A stretch of DNA of 41,112 nucleotides from CBFIDE01 sp965661265 (GCA_965661265.1 CBFIDE010000016.1:1-41112); one strand, 5' to 3'; numbered from the stretch's first letter, positions 9,174 to 18,825 are shown. Translations and numbers: made by a program. Notes: generated by a model not told the origin, from the letters alone.

Positions 9174-10158
9174 CTGAGCTTACTTTTATGAAATCCTGGA
9201 TTAAGTATGAAATTGACTTCCCCATTTGTGCCTTCTCTTGTTCGCTCAATCCTTGAGGTGAAGCCTCGCAGATATGAAAATATGAAGGCTTGGATCCTTC
9301 ACATATGGTTCTAATAAAAAATCGGACTTGATCCAAGCTAAAGCCTGAAGGTGTTTTAGCACTAGCAGGGAAGTCAACTATTGAGTCCAGATCTAGCTCT
9401 AATCCTAAGGGATGGCCTGATAGAAATTGAAGAATGTCTTTAATAAGCTTAGCCTGAAAATCCTTAGGATAGTTTAAAATCTCCTCATAGGTCATATAGC
9501 TGAAGCCTATAGTCTCTCTGAATATATCTAGAATATATTGATTATTATATGCTTCATGCAATCCCCAAACAAAGTACTTTTTAAGATAATTTTCATGCTT
9601 AGCATAAGAAAAACCGTTACCTGAATGTCTTCCTTCCATTTCTCTTAAATCTGCATGGGGATCAATATTTAAGACGGCAGAACTGCCTTTAGCACTTGCT
9701 AAGGCTTTAATATTAGGATAGGCGTTATTATGCCCACCACCAATAATGATCGGGGTTTTGTGGTTATCAAATAATTGCTGAAGAATAGAAGAAACTCCTT
9801 GGTCTATTTCATCAACTAAGCTCCTGCAGTCCTCCTTAGTCATGTTCTTTGCTGCCTTTAATAAGTCAGGAAATTCAAGGCTGCCCAATATTCCAATAGA
9901 CTTTGAATTAATAAAGGAGTTGTCCTGAGCCTTAGCCAGAGCTTCAATGCTGAGATCAAAAGCACCAATAGCTCCGGGCTTCCCAAAATTTCCTCTTATA
10001 CCAATGTCTTCATTTATTCCAATTATAATAAACACTTGATCGCTTTTCAAACAATCTTCTAAGGATGAAAAAGACTTTATGCTTTGTCCTAATTTAATTT
10101 CACCAGCTCTCATGCCAGACATAGACTCTAATTGCTTCTGATCTATATATTTAATCAT
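9160..10158 (-). CDS. hutG: Formimidoylglutamase (arginase/ureohydrolase family)
   Basis: Hydrolyses N-formimidoyl-L-glutamate to L-glutamate and formamide. At 332 residues it carries the manganese-binding signatures of the ureohydrolase family in order: IIGGGHNNAY, NIDPHADLR (the DxHxD-type motif) and LELDLDSIVD (the final DxD). Assignment to HutG rather than arginase or agmatinase rests on the N-terminal RAGEIKLGQ segment and on its place between hutI and ftcD. It overlaps hutI by 8 bases and ftcD by 14 bases, which implies coupled translation. With ftcD next door, the same intermediate has two possible fates in this organism. Confidence 0.88.
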   Translation of the reverse strand: MIKYIDQKQLESMSGMRAGEIKLGQSIKSFSSLEDCLKSDQVFIIIGINEDIGIRGNFGKPGAIGAFDLSIEALAKAQDNSFINSKSIGILGSLEFPDLLKAAKNMTKEDCRSLVDEIDQGVSSILQQLFDNHKTPIIIGGGHNNAYPNIKALASAKGSSAVLNIDPHADLREMEGRHSGNGFSYAKHENYLKKYFVWGLHEAYNNQYILDIFRETIGFSYMTYEEILNYPKDFQAKLIKDILQFLSGHPLGLELDLDSIVDFPASAKTPSGFSLDQVRFFIRTICEGSKPSYFHICEASPQGLSEQEKAQMGKSISYLIQDFIKVSSDGVI

Positions 10159-11389
10159 GATGCGTTAATTTTCCATTCAAGATAGTATGTTTCACATGAT
10201 TATGCCCAAAATTATATGGAATGAAGGAGTAGGAGTGGAGGGGACCGCTTATGTTGAGGTTGGCCTTTTTTCCTTTTTTAATACTTCCATGTGTATCCGA
10301 TAGTTCAATTGCAGCAGCGCCATTTAAGGTTGCAGCAGATATTGCCTGCTCTGGAGTTAGTTTCATTTTTATACAAGCCAAGGATACCATTAAGTTCATA
10401 TTTCCCGAGGGTGCTGAGCCAGGATTAAAGTCGGTTGCAAGTGCTAAAATCGCATTGTTTTCAATTAATAATTTTGCAGGAGTATAAGGGATTTCAAGGA
10501 AAAGTGAACAGCCCGGTAAGGCTGTCGCAATGGTGTTAGATTCTCCAAGAATTCTAGCTTCTTCTTCAGATAAAACCTCCAAATGATCAACTGACAGTGC
10601 GTCATGTTCGCATGCTATCTGTATAGCCCCCAGACTATTAAATTGATTAACGTGAAGTTTTGATTTAATCCCAAATTTTTGAGCTGCCACAATAATATCT
10701 TGCATTTCTTGAGCAGTGAAATATCCTTTTTCGCAGAAAACATCTATATAATCCAATAGTTTTTGCTCATGGGCGGCGGGCAATATTTCATTAATTATAT
10801 AATCTACATAGCCCCTTCTATTGTCTTTAAATTCTATTGGAATTGCATGCGCTGCTAGAAGGCTTGTTTTAATCGGAATTTTATATTCTTTCTCCAATGC
10901 TTTAGCAACTTTTAGCATTTTAAGTTCGTTCTCTAGATCTAAGCCATATCCACTTTTTACTTCAAGCGCTCCAGTTCCCATTCTCAGTAATTCTTTCAGT
11001 CTAACTTCTGCAGAGCTATAGAGTTCATCGAAACTAGCATTTCTTAACTTTTTAACAGAGTTTAGTATTCCTCCACCTTTATTTGCAATTTCTTCATAAC
11101 TAGCTCCATGAAGTCTTTGAGCAAACTCATCCTCTCTAGTGCCGGCATAAACAAGATGTGTGTGGCTATCTATCCAAGAGGGCCATACAATCCCGCCTTG
11201 AGCGTCTAAAACATCCTCATTTGAGTAGTCCGATAATTCGCTCATAAGACCAAATGAATCAATTAAATCATCTTTTATAGATAGATATGCATTTTCAATT
11301 ATTGGAAAGTCTGAAAGTTCTTTTCCTCTTTTAAAGTTCTTATTCTGAGCGTCAATCAATAGTAACTGACTAATATTGGTTATAATCAT
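10151..11389 (-). CDS. hutI: Imidazolonepropionase
   Basis: Third enzyme of histidine degradation, hydrolysing 4-imidazolone-5-propanoate to N-formimidoyl-L-glutamate. It is 412 residues of the amidohydrolase superfamily. Metal-site features are the HTHLVYAGTREDEF motif (HxH), a histidine in HVNQFN, VDHLE and the late aspartate in ATDFNPGSAPSGN. AGTRxxEF and the KSGYGL segment are typical of HutI. It is the first gene of a minus-strand operon with hutG and ftcD. HutH and HutU, which make its substrate, are not in the window. The region 11390-11494 is shared with the divergent aroC gene and must hold the promoters for both; I could not pick a clear box there. Confidence 0.95.
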   Translation of the reverse strand: MIITNISQLLLIDAQNKNFKRGKELSDFPIIENAYLSIKDDLIDSFGLMSELSDYSNEDVLDAQGGIVWPSWIDSHTHLVYAGTREDEFAQRLHGASYEEIANKGGGILNSVKKLRNASFDELYSSAEVRLKELLRMGTGALEVKSGYGLDLENELKMLKVAKALEKEYKIPIKTSLLAAHAIPIEFKDNRRGYVDYIINEILPAAHEQKLLDYIDVFCEKGYFTAQEMQDIIVAAQKFGIKSKLHVNQFNSLGAIQIACEHDALSVDHLEVLSEEEARILGESNTIATALPGCSLFLEIPYTPAKLLIENNAILALATDFNPGSAPSGNMNLMVSLACIKMKLTPEQAISAATLNGAAAIELSDTHGSIKKGKKANLNISGPLHSYSFIPYNFGHNHVKHTILNGKLTHHD

Positions 11390-11494
11390 CAGGCTTATCT
11401 TAATAATATGTTGGTAAACCTAATAAATTTAATCAGCCCTGGGTAGTTCATTCGCATAGAAAAGTAGAAATTAGAGCCTAGATATCTATTTATT

Positions 11495-12565
11495 ATGCTA
11501 AGAAATACATTTGGTCATTTATTACGGCTTACCAGCTTTGGGGAATCGCACGGAAGTGCCATTGGGGGAGTAATAGATGGCTTTCCCGCAGGAGTAGAGA
11601 TTTCTTTAGAAGCTGTGCAAATTGACCTTGATAGAAGAAAGCCTGGTCAGTCTAAAATAACTACTCAAAGAAAAGAGTCAGATAGAGTTGAATTCTTATC
11701 TGGAATATTTGAAGGAAAATCACTTGGAACACCCATAGGCTTTCTAATAAAGAATGAAGATGCTAAGTCTAAAGACTACAGCCAGGTAAAGGATGTTTAT
11801 AGACCTTCTCATGCAGACTATACCTATGATGCTAAATTTGGACAAAGAGACTATAGAGGTGGAGGTAGATCATCTGCAAGGGAGACTGCATGCCGGGTGG
11901 TAGCAGGATCTTTAGCTAAGCAGTTTCTAAAGCATCATTCTATTAGCATCATTGCTTTTGTTGATCAAGTAGGCCCATTGAAGCTAGATAAGCCTTACTC
12001 AGAACTTGATTTAGAAAAAACTGAAGAATCAATAGTTCGATGTCCAGATCAAGCTAAAGCTCAAGAATTTATTGAATTAATAGAGCGCATTAAGAAGGAA
12101 GGTGATACCGTTGGCGGAACTATTCAATGTGTAATTAAGGGTGTTCCTGCTGGAGTTGGAGAACCCGTTTTCTCTAAGTTACACGCAGATTTAGCGCTTG
12201 CCATGATGGGGATTAATGCTGTCAAAGGCTTTGAATACGGAAGTGGGTTTGAAGGTGTAGAAAGGAAAGGCTCTGAAGAAAACGATGCATTTACTAAAGA
12301 CTTTGAAACAAAAAGCAATAACTCTGGTGGAATACAAGGAGGGATTAGTAATGGTCAAGATATTTATTTTAGAATCGGCTTTAAGCCAGTAGCCACCTTA
12401 ATGCAGGAGCAATCCTCAATAAATCAAGAGGGCCAAGAAGTTCAATTAAAAATGAAGGGCAGGCATGATCCTTGTGTTGTGCCTAGAGCTGTTCCAATTG
12501 TAGAGAGCATGGCCGCCTTAGTTATAGCAGATCATTTATTATTATCAAAAACAAACAAAATATGA
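11495..12565 (+). CDS. aroC: Chorismate synthase
   Basis: Last step of the shikimate pathway: elimination of phosphate from 5-enolpyruvylshikimate-3-phosphate to give chorismate, with reduced FMN as cofactor. 356 residues is normal length. Family signatures are present: the N-terminal LTSFGESHGSAIGGVIDG, the central RGGGRSSARETACRVVAG, and the C-terminal GRHDPCVVPRAVPIVESM. It starts a plus-strand run with the symporter gene, overlapping it by four bases (ATGA). There is no obvious metabolic link between the two, so the coupling probably reflects operon packing. Confidence 0.97.
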   Translation: MLRNTFGHLLRLTSFGESHGSAIGGVIDGFPAGVEISLEAVQIDLDRRKPGQSKITTQRKESDRVEFLSGIFEGKSLGTPIGFLIKNEDAKSKDYSQVKDVYRPSHADYTYDAKFGQRDYRGGGRSSARETACRVVAGSLAKQFLKHHSISIIAFVDQVGPLKLDKPYSELDLEKTEESIVRCPDQAKAQEFIELIERIKKEGDTVGGTIQCVIKGVPAGVGEPVFSKLHADLALAMMGINAVKGFEYGSGFEGVERKGSEENDAFTKDFETKSNNSGGIQGGISNGQDIYFRIGFKPVATLMQEQSSINQEGQEVQLKMKGRHDPCVVPRAVPIVESMAALVIADHLLLSKTNKI

Positions 12566-13971
12566 AGTTAGCCCTCCACTGGAAAATTTTAATTGGATTG
12601 GTCTTAGGAATTGTTTGGGCCTATATTTCAAGCTCAATGGGATGGTCTGATTTCACCATTGATTGGATTGCACCCTTTGGGACTATTTTTATTAATCTAC
12701 TGAAGTTAATAGCCGTTCCTTTAGTTCTTTTTTCAATTATTTCTGGTGTTGCAAACCTTGGAGATCCTTCTAGCTTGGGTAGAATGGGAGCTAAAACTCT
12801 AGGATTTTACTTTGTTACCACCATTATAGCTGTTTCAATAGGGCTCTTGCTTGTAAATACTCTTGCTCCAGGGGAGTTTATTGATTTAGAAAGTCGCTTA
12901 GATAATAGAGTTAGTTACGAGCTTTGGGCAGGAGAGAATGGCCAAGCAATAAAAGATGATGTCCGACTATTAGATAACCCGCAATATGAGGAGAGAATAA
13001 AAAGAGTTGCTGCGGATCAAGGGAAAGTGATTCCTGATCAAGAAGTTAGAGATAAGATTGCCAGTGCTAATGATACTAAGGATGCAGGGCCATTACAAGC
13101 CTTAGTAGATATTGTTCCCTCTAACATATTTATTTCTCTGAATAATAATGGCTTAATGCTTCAAGTCATCTTCTTTGCTATTCTTTTCGGTATTTGTCTA
13201 TTGTATATTCCTACAGCCAAAGCAAAGCCTGTAAAGGATTTTATAGATGGTACAATGGAGGTGTTTTTGAAAATGGTAGAGATTGTAATGAAAGGTGCTC
13301 CTTTTTTTGTGTTTGCACTTTTAGCAGGAGTGGTTTCAAAAATGGCAGGAGATGATATTTCCAAAGTAGGTGAAATTTTTAAAGGCCTTAGTTGGTATTC
13401 ATTAGTTGTAGCTCTTGGGCTTGGATTAATGATTTATGTATTCTATCCTTTGCTTTTGAAGCTAACGGTGAAAGGAATGGGCTATACCAAGTTTTTTAAG
13501 GGAATAGCTCCTGCACAAACATTGGCTTTTTCAACTTCCAGTAGCGCGGCAACCTTGCCTGTTACAATGGAATGTGTAGAAGATAATTTGGGTGTAGATA
13601 AAAAAGTAACAAGCTTTGTGCTTCCAATTGGCGCAACGGTAAACATGGATGGAACTAGCTTATATCAAGCTGTTGCGGTTGTTTTCTTAGCTCAGATGCA
13701 TATGGTAGATCTAGACTTTTCTCAACAACTTTTAATTGTGCTTACCGCGACTTTAGCTTCTATTGGATCAGCTGCTGTTCCAAGTGCTGGACTCGTCATG
13801 CTGATAATAGTTCTACAGTCTGTAGGATTAAACCCTGCATGGATTGCAATAATACTTCCTGTTGACCGTATTCTAGATATGTGTAGAACAGTTGTTAATG
13901 TTACTGGAGATGCAACAGTATCTACTATAATTGCTAAATCTGAAGGATTGCTAAAAATTGATAAGGATTAA
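12562..13971 (+). CDS. Dicarboxylate/amino acid:cation symporter (DAACS/GltP family)
   Basis: Inner-membrane Na+- or H+-coupled carrier for glutamate, aspartate or C4-dicarboxylates. The 469 residues contain the usual helices plus the family signatures: the serine-rich hairpin STSSSAATLPVT, the NMDGTSLYQAVAVVFLAQ helix and the late DRILDMCRTVVNVTGDA segment that carries substrate ligands. It is about 50 residues longer than typical bacterial GltP proteins because of a charged insert between helices 3 and 4 (roughly residues 105-185). This is probably an external loop and resembles the long 3-4 loop of animal glutamate carriers. Substrate cannot be read from the sequence. It overlaps aroC by four bases. 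Confidence 0.93.
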   Translation: MKLALHWKILIGLVLGIVWAYISSSMGWSDFTIDWIAPFGTIFINLLKLIAVPLVLFSIISGVANLGDPSSLGRMGAKTLGFYFVTTIIAVSIGLLLVNTLAPGEFIDLESRLDNRVSYELWAGENGQAIKDDVRLLDNPQYEERIKRVAADQGKVIPDQEVRDKIASANDTKDAGPLQALVDIVPSNIFISLNNNGLMLQVIFFAILFGICLLYIPTAKAKPVKDFIDGTMEVFLKMVEIVMKGAPFFVFALLAGVVSKMAGDDISKVGEIFKGLSWYSLVVALGLGLMIYVFYPLLLKLTVKGMGYTKFFKGIAPAQTLAFSTSSSAATLPVTMECVEDNLGVDKKVTSFVLPIGATVNMDGTSLYQAVAVVFLAQMHMVDLDFSQQLLIVLTATLASIGSAAVPSAGLVMLIIVLQSVGLNPAWIAIILPVDRILDMCRTVVNVTGDATVSTIIAKSEGLLKIDKD

Positions 13972-13993
13972 AACATCCTTTAAATAATTGAAT

Positions 13994-16819
13994 ATGAGAC
14001 GTTTTATTAGTGTATTGCTATCATTCTTTGTGCTCCTTTTGGCGGCCATGTTTATTCTGCCCATTGTATTTAAGGATGATGTCGTAAAGGCGATTAAGGA
14101 AGAAGCCAATAAACAAATTCTGGCGGATTTAGATTTTAAGGATGTGAGTCTTTCATTGTTCTCTAGCTTCCCAGACTTTAGTTTACAGGTAGAAGATTTG
14201 GCAATCACGGATCGTGAATCCAAAGATCAACACCTTTTTAAAGCTGAGCTTATTGAATTTAGTATTGATTTATCGAGCTTGATTTTCGAAAACCAAATAA
14301 AAATTAAAAAAATAGGCTTGGACAATGCAGATCTCTTTGTTCACTTTGCTGCAGACTCTAGTTTTAATTTTGACATCTTTCCAGTAGAATCAACTGAAGA
14401 AGCCATAGAAGAGGAGCTGACATCTGTAAATGAAGAAGAATCAGCTTTAAGCTATAAGATAGAAGAGTATTCTATCCAAAACTCTAGGATGCACTACCTA
14501 GATGAGCCTGGAGCTATGGAAATGAATATTTCTGACTTTGACCTTGAGGGTAGCATGACACTGAATGGTGAGTTTGTTGAAACTGTAAATGAGATTAGTA
14601 TTGGTCTTATGAATTTTGAAATGGAAGGGGTATCCTATTTAAAAAAGGTAAAGGCCAAATCTAATCTGAATATGCAGATGGATATGGAAAATGAGATTTA
14701 CACCTTTATGGAGAATGACTTCCATTTAAATGAGCTTTCTCTCATGTTTGATGGATCTGTTGACATGAAGTCTGAGGATGTGGTCTTTGATATCACAGCC
14801 AACAGCACTGACAACTCCTTTAAATCGATTATTTCATTAATACCGGCTATTTATTATCAAGATTTTGAAGATGTTGAAACGAGTGGAGAATTTGATCTAG
14901 CGCTGATAGTGAAAGGCGCATATAACGAAGTGAAGGAAACCTATCCTCAATTTAAGCTAAGTAGTGAGATTAAGAATGGGTCTTTCAAATATCCAGATTT
15001 GCCCTCTAGTTTACATGATCTGAATGCTTCTATTGTAATCGAAAATAAGCAAGATTATCTGGATGCAATGACTATAGATGTGAATCAATTGAGCCTAATG
15101 CTAGGAGAATATCCTGCTAAAGGACGCCTGAACCTTACAAAGCCAATGAGTAATCCTACGGTCAATACCCAGTTTAGTGCAAAGCTTGATTTTGCAAGCC
15201 TGAAAAATGTAATTCCTATGGATGGCTATGATTTAAAAGGAAATCTAGACTTTAATGGAGCTATAAAAGCAAGTATGAATGATATAGATACTGAGAATTA
15301 TTCTGCTATTGAAGCAAGTGCAAAGTTTGTATTAAATGGCTTTAGCGCTCAAGGCGATAGTATATCATACCCTATTTCTATCAAAATGGCAGAGATAAAT
15401 GTATCTCCAAGAAAAGCAGATATTAAGGTAGATGAAATGAAAATTTATTCTTCTGACTTTAGTGCTGATGGTCAGTTAGATAATTTGCTAGCCTATGCTT
15501 TGAATGATGAGGTTCTTAAGGGGAGCTTGAATTTAAGGTCAAAGAAAATCAACGCTGATGAATTTCTAGCTGATATGGAATCTGAGGTTGCCGTGGATGA
15601 TAGCCAAATCGTAGATAGTATTTTTGTTTCTGAATTCCCAAGAATCCCCCTTAATTTAGAATTCATTGCTAAGGCTGATGTAAACTCATTAATGTATGAT
15701 GGAATTGAAATAAAAGATGTTCAATCCGCATTTGAGCTTAAGAATGGAATTGCTAGAATTAAGAATGCCAGGGCCAAAATGTGGAATGGTACTATGACAA
15801 TGTCAGGTTTGTTCAATTCTAATGTGGATAATGAGTCAATAGAAGGCGAGTTTAATATTATAGATTTTCCTTTCTCGGAAAGTTTCAATTATTTCAATAG
15901 TTTAGAAAAGTTGGCACCTATTTTTGCCTCTACTCAAGGTAAGTATAGTATGGGAATGAAGATGTCTTCACCCTTATTACAAAACATGGATTTAGATTTA
16001 AATAAACTAAGTGCTTCAGGAGAGCTCAGAACAACGAGTTTGGTGATTGAATCAAATGTAATGAAGAGTATAGCGGATGGCTTAAAAGCTCCAAGACTCA
16101 GCAAAGTGAGGCTTAATCCTATTAAAACTAAATTTAAAGTAAAAGAAGGTAGAATGTATCTTTCACCAACTAATATAGAAGCTGAACAATTTAAAGGCAC
16201 GTTATCAGGCTCGCAGGGTATTGATCAGACCATTGATTATGATTTGAACATGAAGATTGCCGCTGATAAGTTAGGAGCAGGAGATTTATTAAAATGGATT
16301 GGAAGTAATTCTAATGAGATTCCCGTGAAAATCGGAATCGGAGGAACGGTAACTAAGCCTAAGATAAAGACCTCAATGGGTGATTTAGGGGAAGGCGCTC
16401 AGGATATTGTAAAAGAGATAGTTAAGCAGAGGGTTGATGAGGTAGTAAAAGATGTAAAAGCAGAAGCTAATAATGCGATAGATGATGCAATAAAAGAAGC
16501 AGAAAAGCAAGGTGATGAACTTATAAGACTCGCTAAGGAACAGGCTAAAGCTTTAGAAGTTGAAGCTCAGAAACAAGCCTCTAATCTTAAGAAGGAAGCT
16601 GAGAAGCAGGCAGCAAATCTTTATAAGGAAGCCGGATCGAATATATTTAAACAAAAGGCCGCAGAAATAGCGGGTAATAAATTAATTATCGAATCAGATA
16701 AGCAGGCGGGTAAAATAATTACTGAAGCAAAAAGCCAGGGAGATAATCTTATCGCGCAAGCGGAAAAACAAAAAGTGGAATTGGTTAATAAGGCCAAAGA
16801 ATCTGCAACGATTAAGTAA
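13994..16819 (+). CDS. AsmA-like envelope protein with 11-residue-repeat C-terminal tail
   Basis: 941 residues of the AsmA/AsmA-like group, large periplasmic proteins anchored by one N-terminal helix (about residues 5-27) and implicated in lipid traffic to the outer membrane. Typical features are the conserved segment after the anchor (LFSSFPDFSLQVEDLAI), long runs of amphipathic beta strands and an AsmA C-terminal region around 640-800 (GMKMSSPLLQNMDLD, GTLSGSQGIDQTIDYDLNM). Residues 835-933 form nine tandem 11-residue units, described separately. The ATG at 13994 is preferred over an in-frame TTG at 13988. The gene follows the symporter after 22 bases and abuts the next start with no gap, so it is probably co-transcribed with the OmpA-family gene. 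Confidence 0.88.
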   Translation: MRRFISVLLSFFVLLLAAMFILPIVFKDDVVKAIKEEANKQILADLDFKDVSLSLFSSFPDFSLQVEDLAITDRESKDQHLFKAELIEFSIDLSSLIFENQIKIKKIGLDNADLFVHFAADSSFNFDIFPVESTEEAIEEELTSVNEEESALSYKIEEYSIQNSRMHYLDEPGAMEMNISDFDLEGSMTLNGEFVETVNEISIGLMNFEMEGVSYLKKVKAKSNLNMQMDMENEIYTFMENDFHLNELSLMFDGSVDMKSEDVVFDITANSTDNSFKSIISLIPAIYYQDFEDVETSGEFDLALIVKGAYNEVKETYPQFKLSSEIKNGSFKYPDLPSSLHDLNASIVIENKQDYLDAMTIDVNQLSLMLGEYPAKGRLNLTKPMSNPTVNTQFSAKLDFASLKNVIPMDGYDLKGNLDFNGAIKASMNDIDTENYSAIEASAKFVLNGFSAQGDSISYPISIKMAEINVSPRKADIKVDEMKIYSSDFSADGQLDNLLAYALNDEVLKGSLNLRSKKINADEFLADMESEVAVDDSQIVDSIFVSEFPRIPLNLEFIAKADVNSLMYDGIEIKDVQSAFELKNGIARIKNARAKMWNGTMTMSGLFNSNVDNESIEGEFNIIDFPFSESFNYFNSLEKLAPIFASTQGKYSMGMKMSSPLLQNMDLDLNKLSASGELRTTSLVIESNVMKSIADGLKAPRLSKVRLNPIKTKFKVKEGRMYLSPTNIEAEQFKGTLSGSQGIDQTIDYDLNMKIAADKLGAGDLLKWIGSNSNEIPVKIGIGGTVTKPKIKTSMGDLGEGAQDIVKEIVKQRVDEVVKDVKAEANNAIDDAIKEAEKQGDELIRLAKEQAKALEVEAQKQASNLKKEAEKQAANLYKEAGSNIFKQKAAEIAGNKLIIESDKQAGKIITEAKSQGDNLIAQAEKQKVELVNKAKESATIK
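16496..16792 (+). repeat. Nine tandem 11-codon repeats in the AsmA-like gene
   Basis: Codons 835-933 can be cut into nine consecutive 11-residue units without gaps. Examples are EAEKQGDELIR, EAQKQASNLKK, EAEKQAANLYK, SDKQAGKIITE and AEKQKVELVNK. The loose consensus is (E/A)A-x-K-Q-x-x-x-L-(I/L/K)-(K/R). An 11-residue period suits a long amphipathic helix of the apolipoprotein, synuclein or LEA kind, or a right-handed coiled coil. The DNA copies have diverged, so this is a protein-level repeat. Confidence 0.75.
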
Positions 16820-18772
16820 ATGAGAAGAATATTTGCATTTAGTTTTATACTGATATCCATAGGTTTATGGGCTCAGCCTGAACTTGGCTATTGTGAACAA
16901 GAAGTTGATGAACTTGCGGCTAAGCAATTGCCAAAAGCATTAAAAAATTGGAAAGCTCAAAATTATAGAGAAGCCGAAAGATATCTTAAGAAGGCTGTGG
17001 ATATGGATTCTGAATATGCGGATGCCCTATATCTGTTGGGAGATTTATATGTTAAAACTAGGAGAGTTAAAGAGGCTAAACCACTTTGGGAAAGATGTTT
17101 AAAAACATGCCCTGACTATCTTCCTGAGTTGTATTATTATTTAGGAAGTGTTCAGTTAGCCTTTGATGAGTCTAAAAAGGCTATGGATAATTTTGATGCT
17201 TTTTTAAGCCATAAGGAGCGTGATAGAGGATTGGATAAAGAGGTTAAGGAAGCTAGAGTAGAAGCAGCCCTTATGTATGAAGCAAAGGTCAACCCGATTG
17301 ATTTTAATCCAAAGGTATTGAGTAAAATAAGTACACTTGAAGATGAATATTTAGCGAGTATTTCGCCGGATCAATCCATGATGTTTTTTACAAGAAGAAC
17401 CAAAAAAGTAAATAAAAGAGATGGTCCTGTTGCTAAAGTAAGATTGACAGAAGAGTTCAGTCTTTCGGAGAGGAATGAGGATGGTACTTTTTCTGTTGGT
17501 TATGCTATGGATAGCCCTTTTAATTTAAGCTATAATGAGGGTGGCCCCAGTATCACAGCAGATAATACTGAGCTTTACTTTACGGTATGTAAGGATGTAA
17601 ATAATTATAAGAATTGTGATATTTACTATTCGGAAAGAGATGCCTTTGGGGGTTGGACAGAGCCTGTAAGTATTGGAGATCATATCAATACAAGAGATCA
17701 TTGGGAGTCGCAACCCAGCGTTAGTGCAAGCGGAGATAAGCTCTATTTTGCCAGTAATAGAGTAGGTGGAAAGGGTGGATTAGATCTATATGTATGCGAT
17801 AGATTAAAAGATGGAAGTTGGTCTAAGCCAGAAAATTTGGGTGCACCAATAAATACTCAAGGCAATGAAAAAACACCCTTTATTCATTCAGATTCAGAAA
17901 CACTCTATTTTACATCAGATGGGCTTCCAGGTTTTGGTGGTTATGACATTTTTTATATCCAGAAGGAAGATAGCATTTGGAATACTCCTGAGAACATAGG
18001 AGCTCCAATCAATACTGAAGATAATGAACTTGGAATGTTTGTAAGCCTAGATGGACAGACTGCTTATTTTGCAAGTAATAAAGTAAGGGCCAATAAAGGT
18101 TGGGATATTTACTACTTTGATATGCCTGAAAAAGCGAAACCTAGAAAGGTTAAGTTGATTACTGGATTGATTAATAGTGAATATGACAATGATGAGGATG
18201 CGAGCTTGGAGATCAAGAATCTGAAAACAAAAGAAATTAAAAAGATTTCTATTGACAAAGAAACAGGAAGGTACGCAGGTGTTGTAAAGGTAGATAGGGA
18301 AGATGAGTATATCGTAAGTATCAAAAAGAAAGGAGCTGCTTTTAGCTCTAGTTATATTAGTGGTAAGATTGAGGAAGGAGAATTGCCGGTACAAAAAACT
18401 AATTTGAGCTTGGCTAAAATTGAAGTTGGAAGAGAGTATAATCTGAATGACATCAATTTTGATTCAAAGTCTTATCGTCTTAATAAGGCCGCAAAGAGTA
18501 TTGTAGATGAATTTGTTTTGTATTTAAAAGAAAACCCAGGATTAAAAGCAGATATCCAAGGGCACACAGATAATGTTGGTAACGACCAAGATAATATGAA
18601 CTTGTCTAAAAACAGAGCGAAATCCGTTTACGACTACGTCTTAGCTCAAGGAATAAGCGCCAATAGATTGAGTCATCATGGATATGGTGAAACAAGGCCT
18701 ATTGATGTGAATACAACTGAGGAAGGGCGTTCAAATAATAGAAGAACAGTTTTTGTGATAACAGCTCAATAA
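16820..18772 (+). CDS. OmpA family protein with TPR, PD40 beta-propeller and CRD-like domain
   Basis: 650 residues, exported by a signal peptide (1-19, ending GLWAQ). Domain order: TPR repeats (about 30-120), a beta-propeller of PD40/WD40-like repeats (about 170-425; KLYFASNRVGGKGGLDLY, TLYFTSDGLPGFGGYDIFY), a carboxypeptidase-regulatory-like beta domain (about 440-520) and an OmpA C-terminal peptidoglycan-binding domain (about 530-650; IQGHTDNVGND, NRAKSVYDYVL, GYGETRPI). The same order occurs in PorE of the type IX secretion system, but Bacteroidota carry many paralogues and this one lacks an obvious lipobox, so I do not call it PorE. It presumably sits at the outer membrane and binds peptidoglycan. 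It starts directly after the AsmA-like stop codon. Confidence 0.92.
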   Translation: MRRIFAFSFILISIGLWAQPELGYCEQEVDELAAKQLPKALKNWKAQNYREAERYLKKAVDMDSEYADALYLLGDLYVKTRRVKEAKPLWERCLKTCPDYLPELYYYLGSVQLAFDESKKAMDNFDAFLSHKERDRGLDKEVKEARVEAALMYEAKVNPIDFNPKVLSKISTLEDEYLASISPDQSMMFFTRRTKKVNKRDGPVAKVRLTEEFSLSERNEDGTFSVGYAMDSPFNLSYNEGGPSITADNTELYFTVCKDVNNYKNCDIYYSERDAFGGWTEPVSIGDHINTRDHWESQPSVSASGDKLYFASNRVGGKGGLDLYVCDRLKDGSWSKPENLGAPINTQGNEKTPFIHSDSETLYFTSDGLPGFGGYDIFYIQKEDSIWNTPENIGAPINTEDNELGMFVSLDGQTAYFASNKVRANKGWDIYYFDMPEKAKPRKVKLITGLINSEYDNDEDASLEIKNLKTKEIKKISIDKETGRYAGVVKVDREDEYIVSIKKKGAAFSSSYISGKIEEGELPVQKTNLSLAKIEVGREYNLNDINFDSKSYRLNKAAKSIVDEFVLYLKENPGLKADIQGHTDNVGNDQDNMNLSKNRAKSVYDYVLAQGISANRLSHHGYGETRPIDVNTTEEGRSNNRRTVFVITAQ

Positions 18773-18825
18773 AGAGTTGTGCTCTAGTTTCTTAAGGACA
18801 GCGCCATTCATTATTTATAGAGCAT

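Noticed and set aside
18047..18394. Minus-strand 115-codon frame opposite the OmpA-family gene
   Set aside because: It lies entirely inside a well-supported gene on the other strand and shows no domain or promoter; a shadow frame.
16820..18772. Naming the OmpA/TPR/PD40 protein as PorE of the T9SS
   Set aside because: The domain order fits, but there is no lipobox and many paralogues share the architecture; no T9SS core genes are adjacent.
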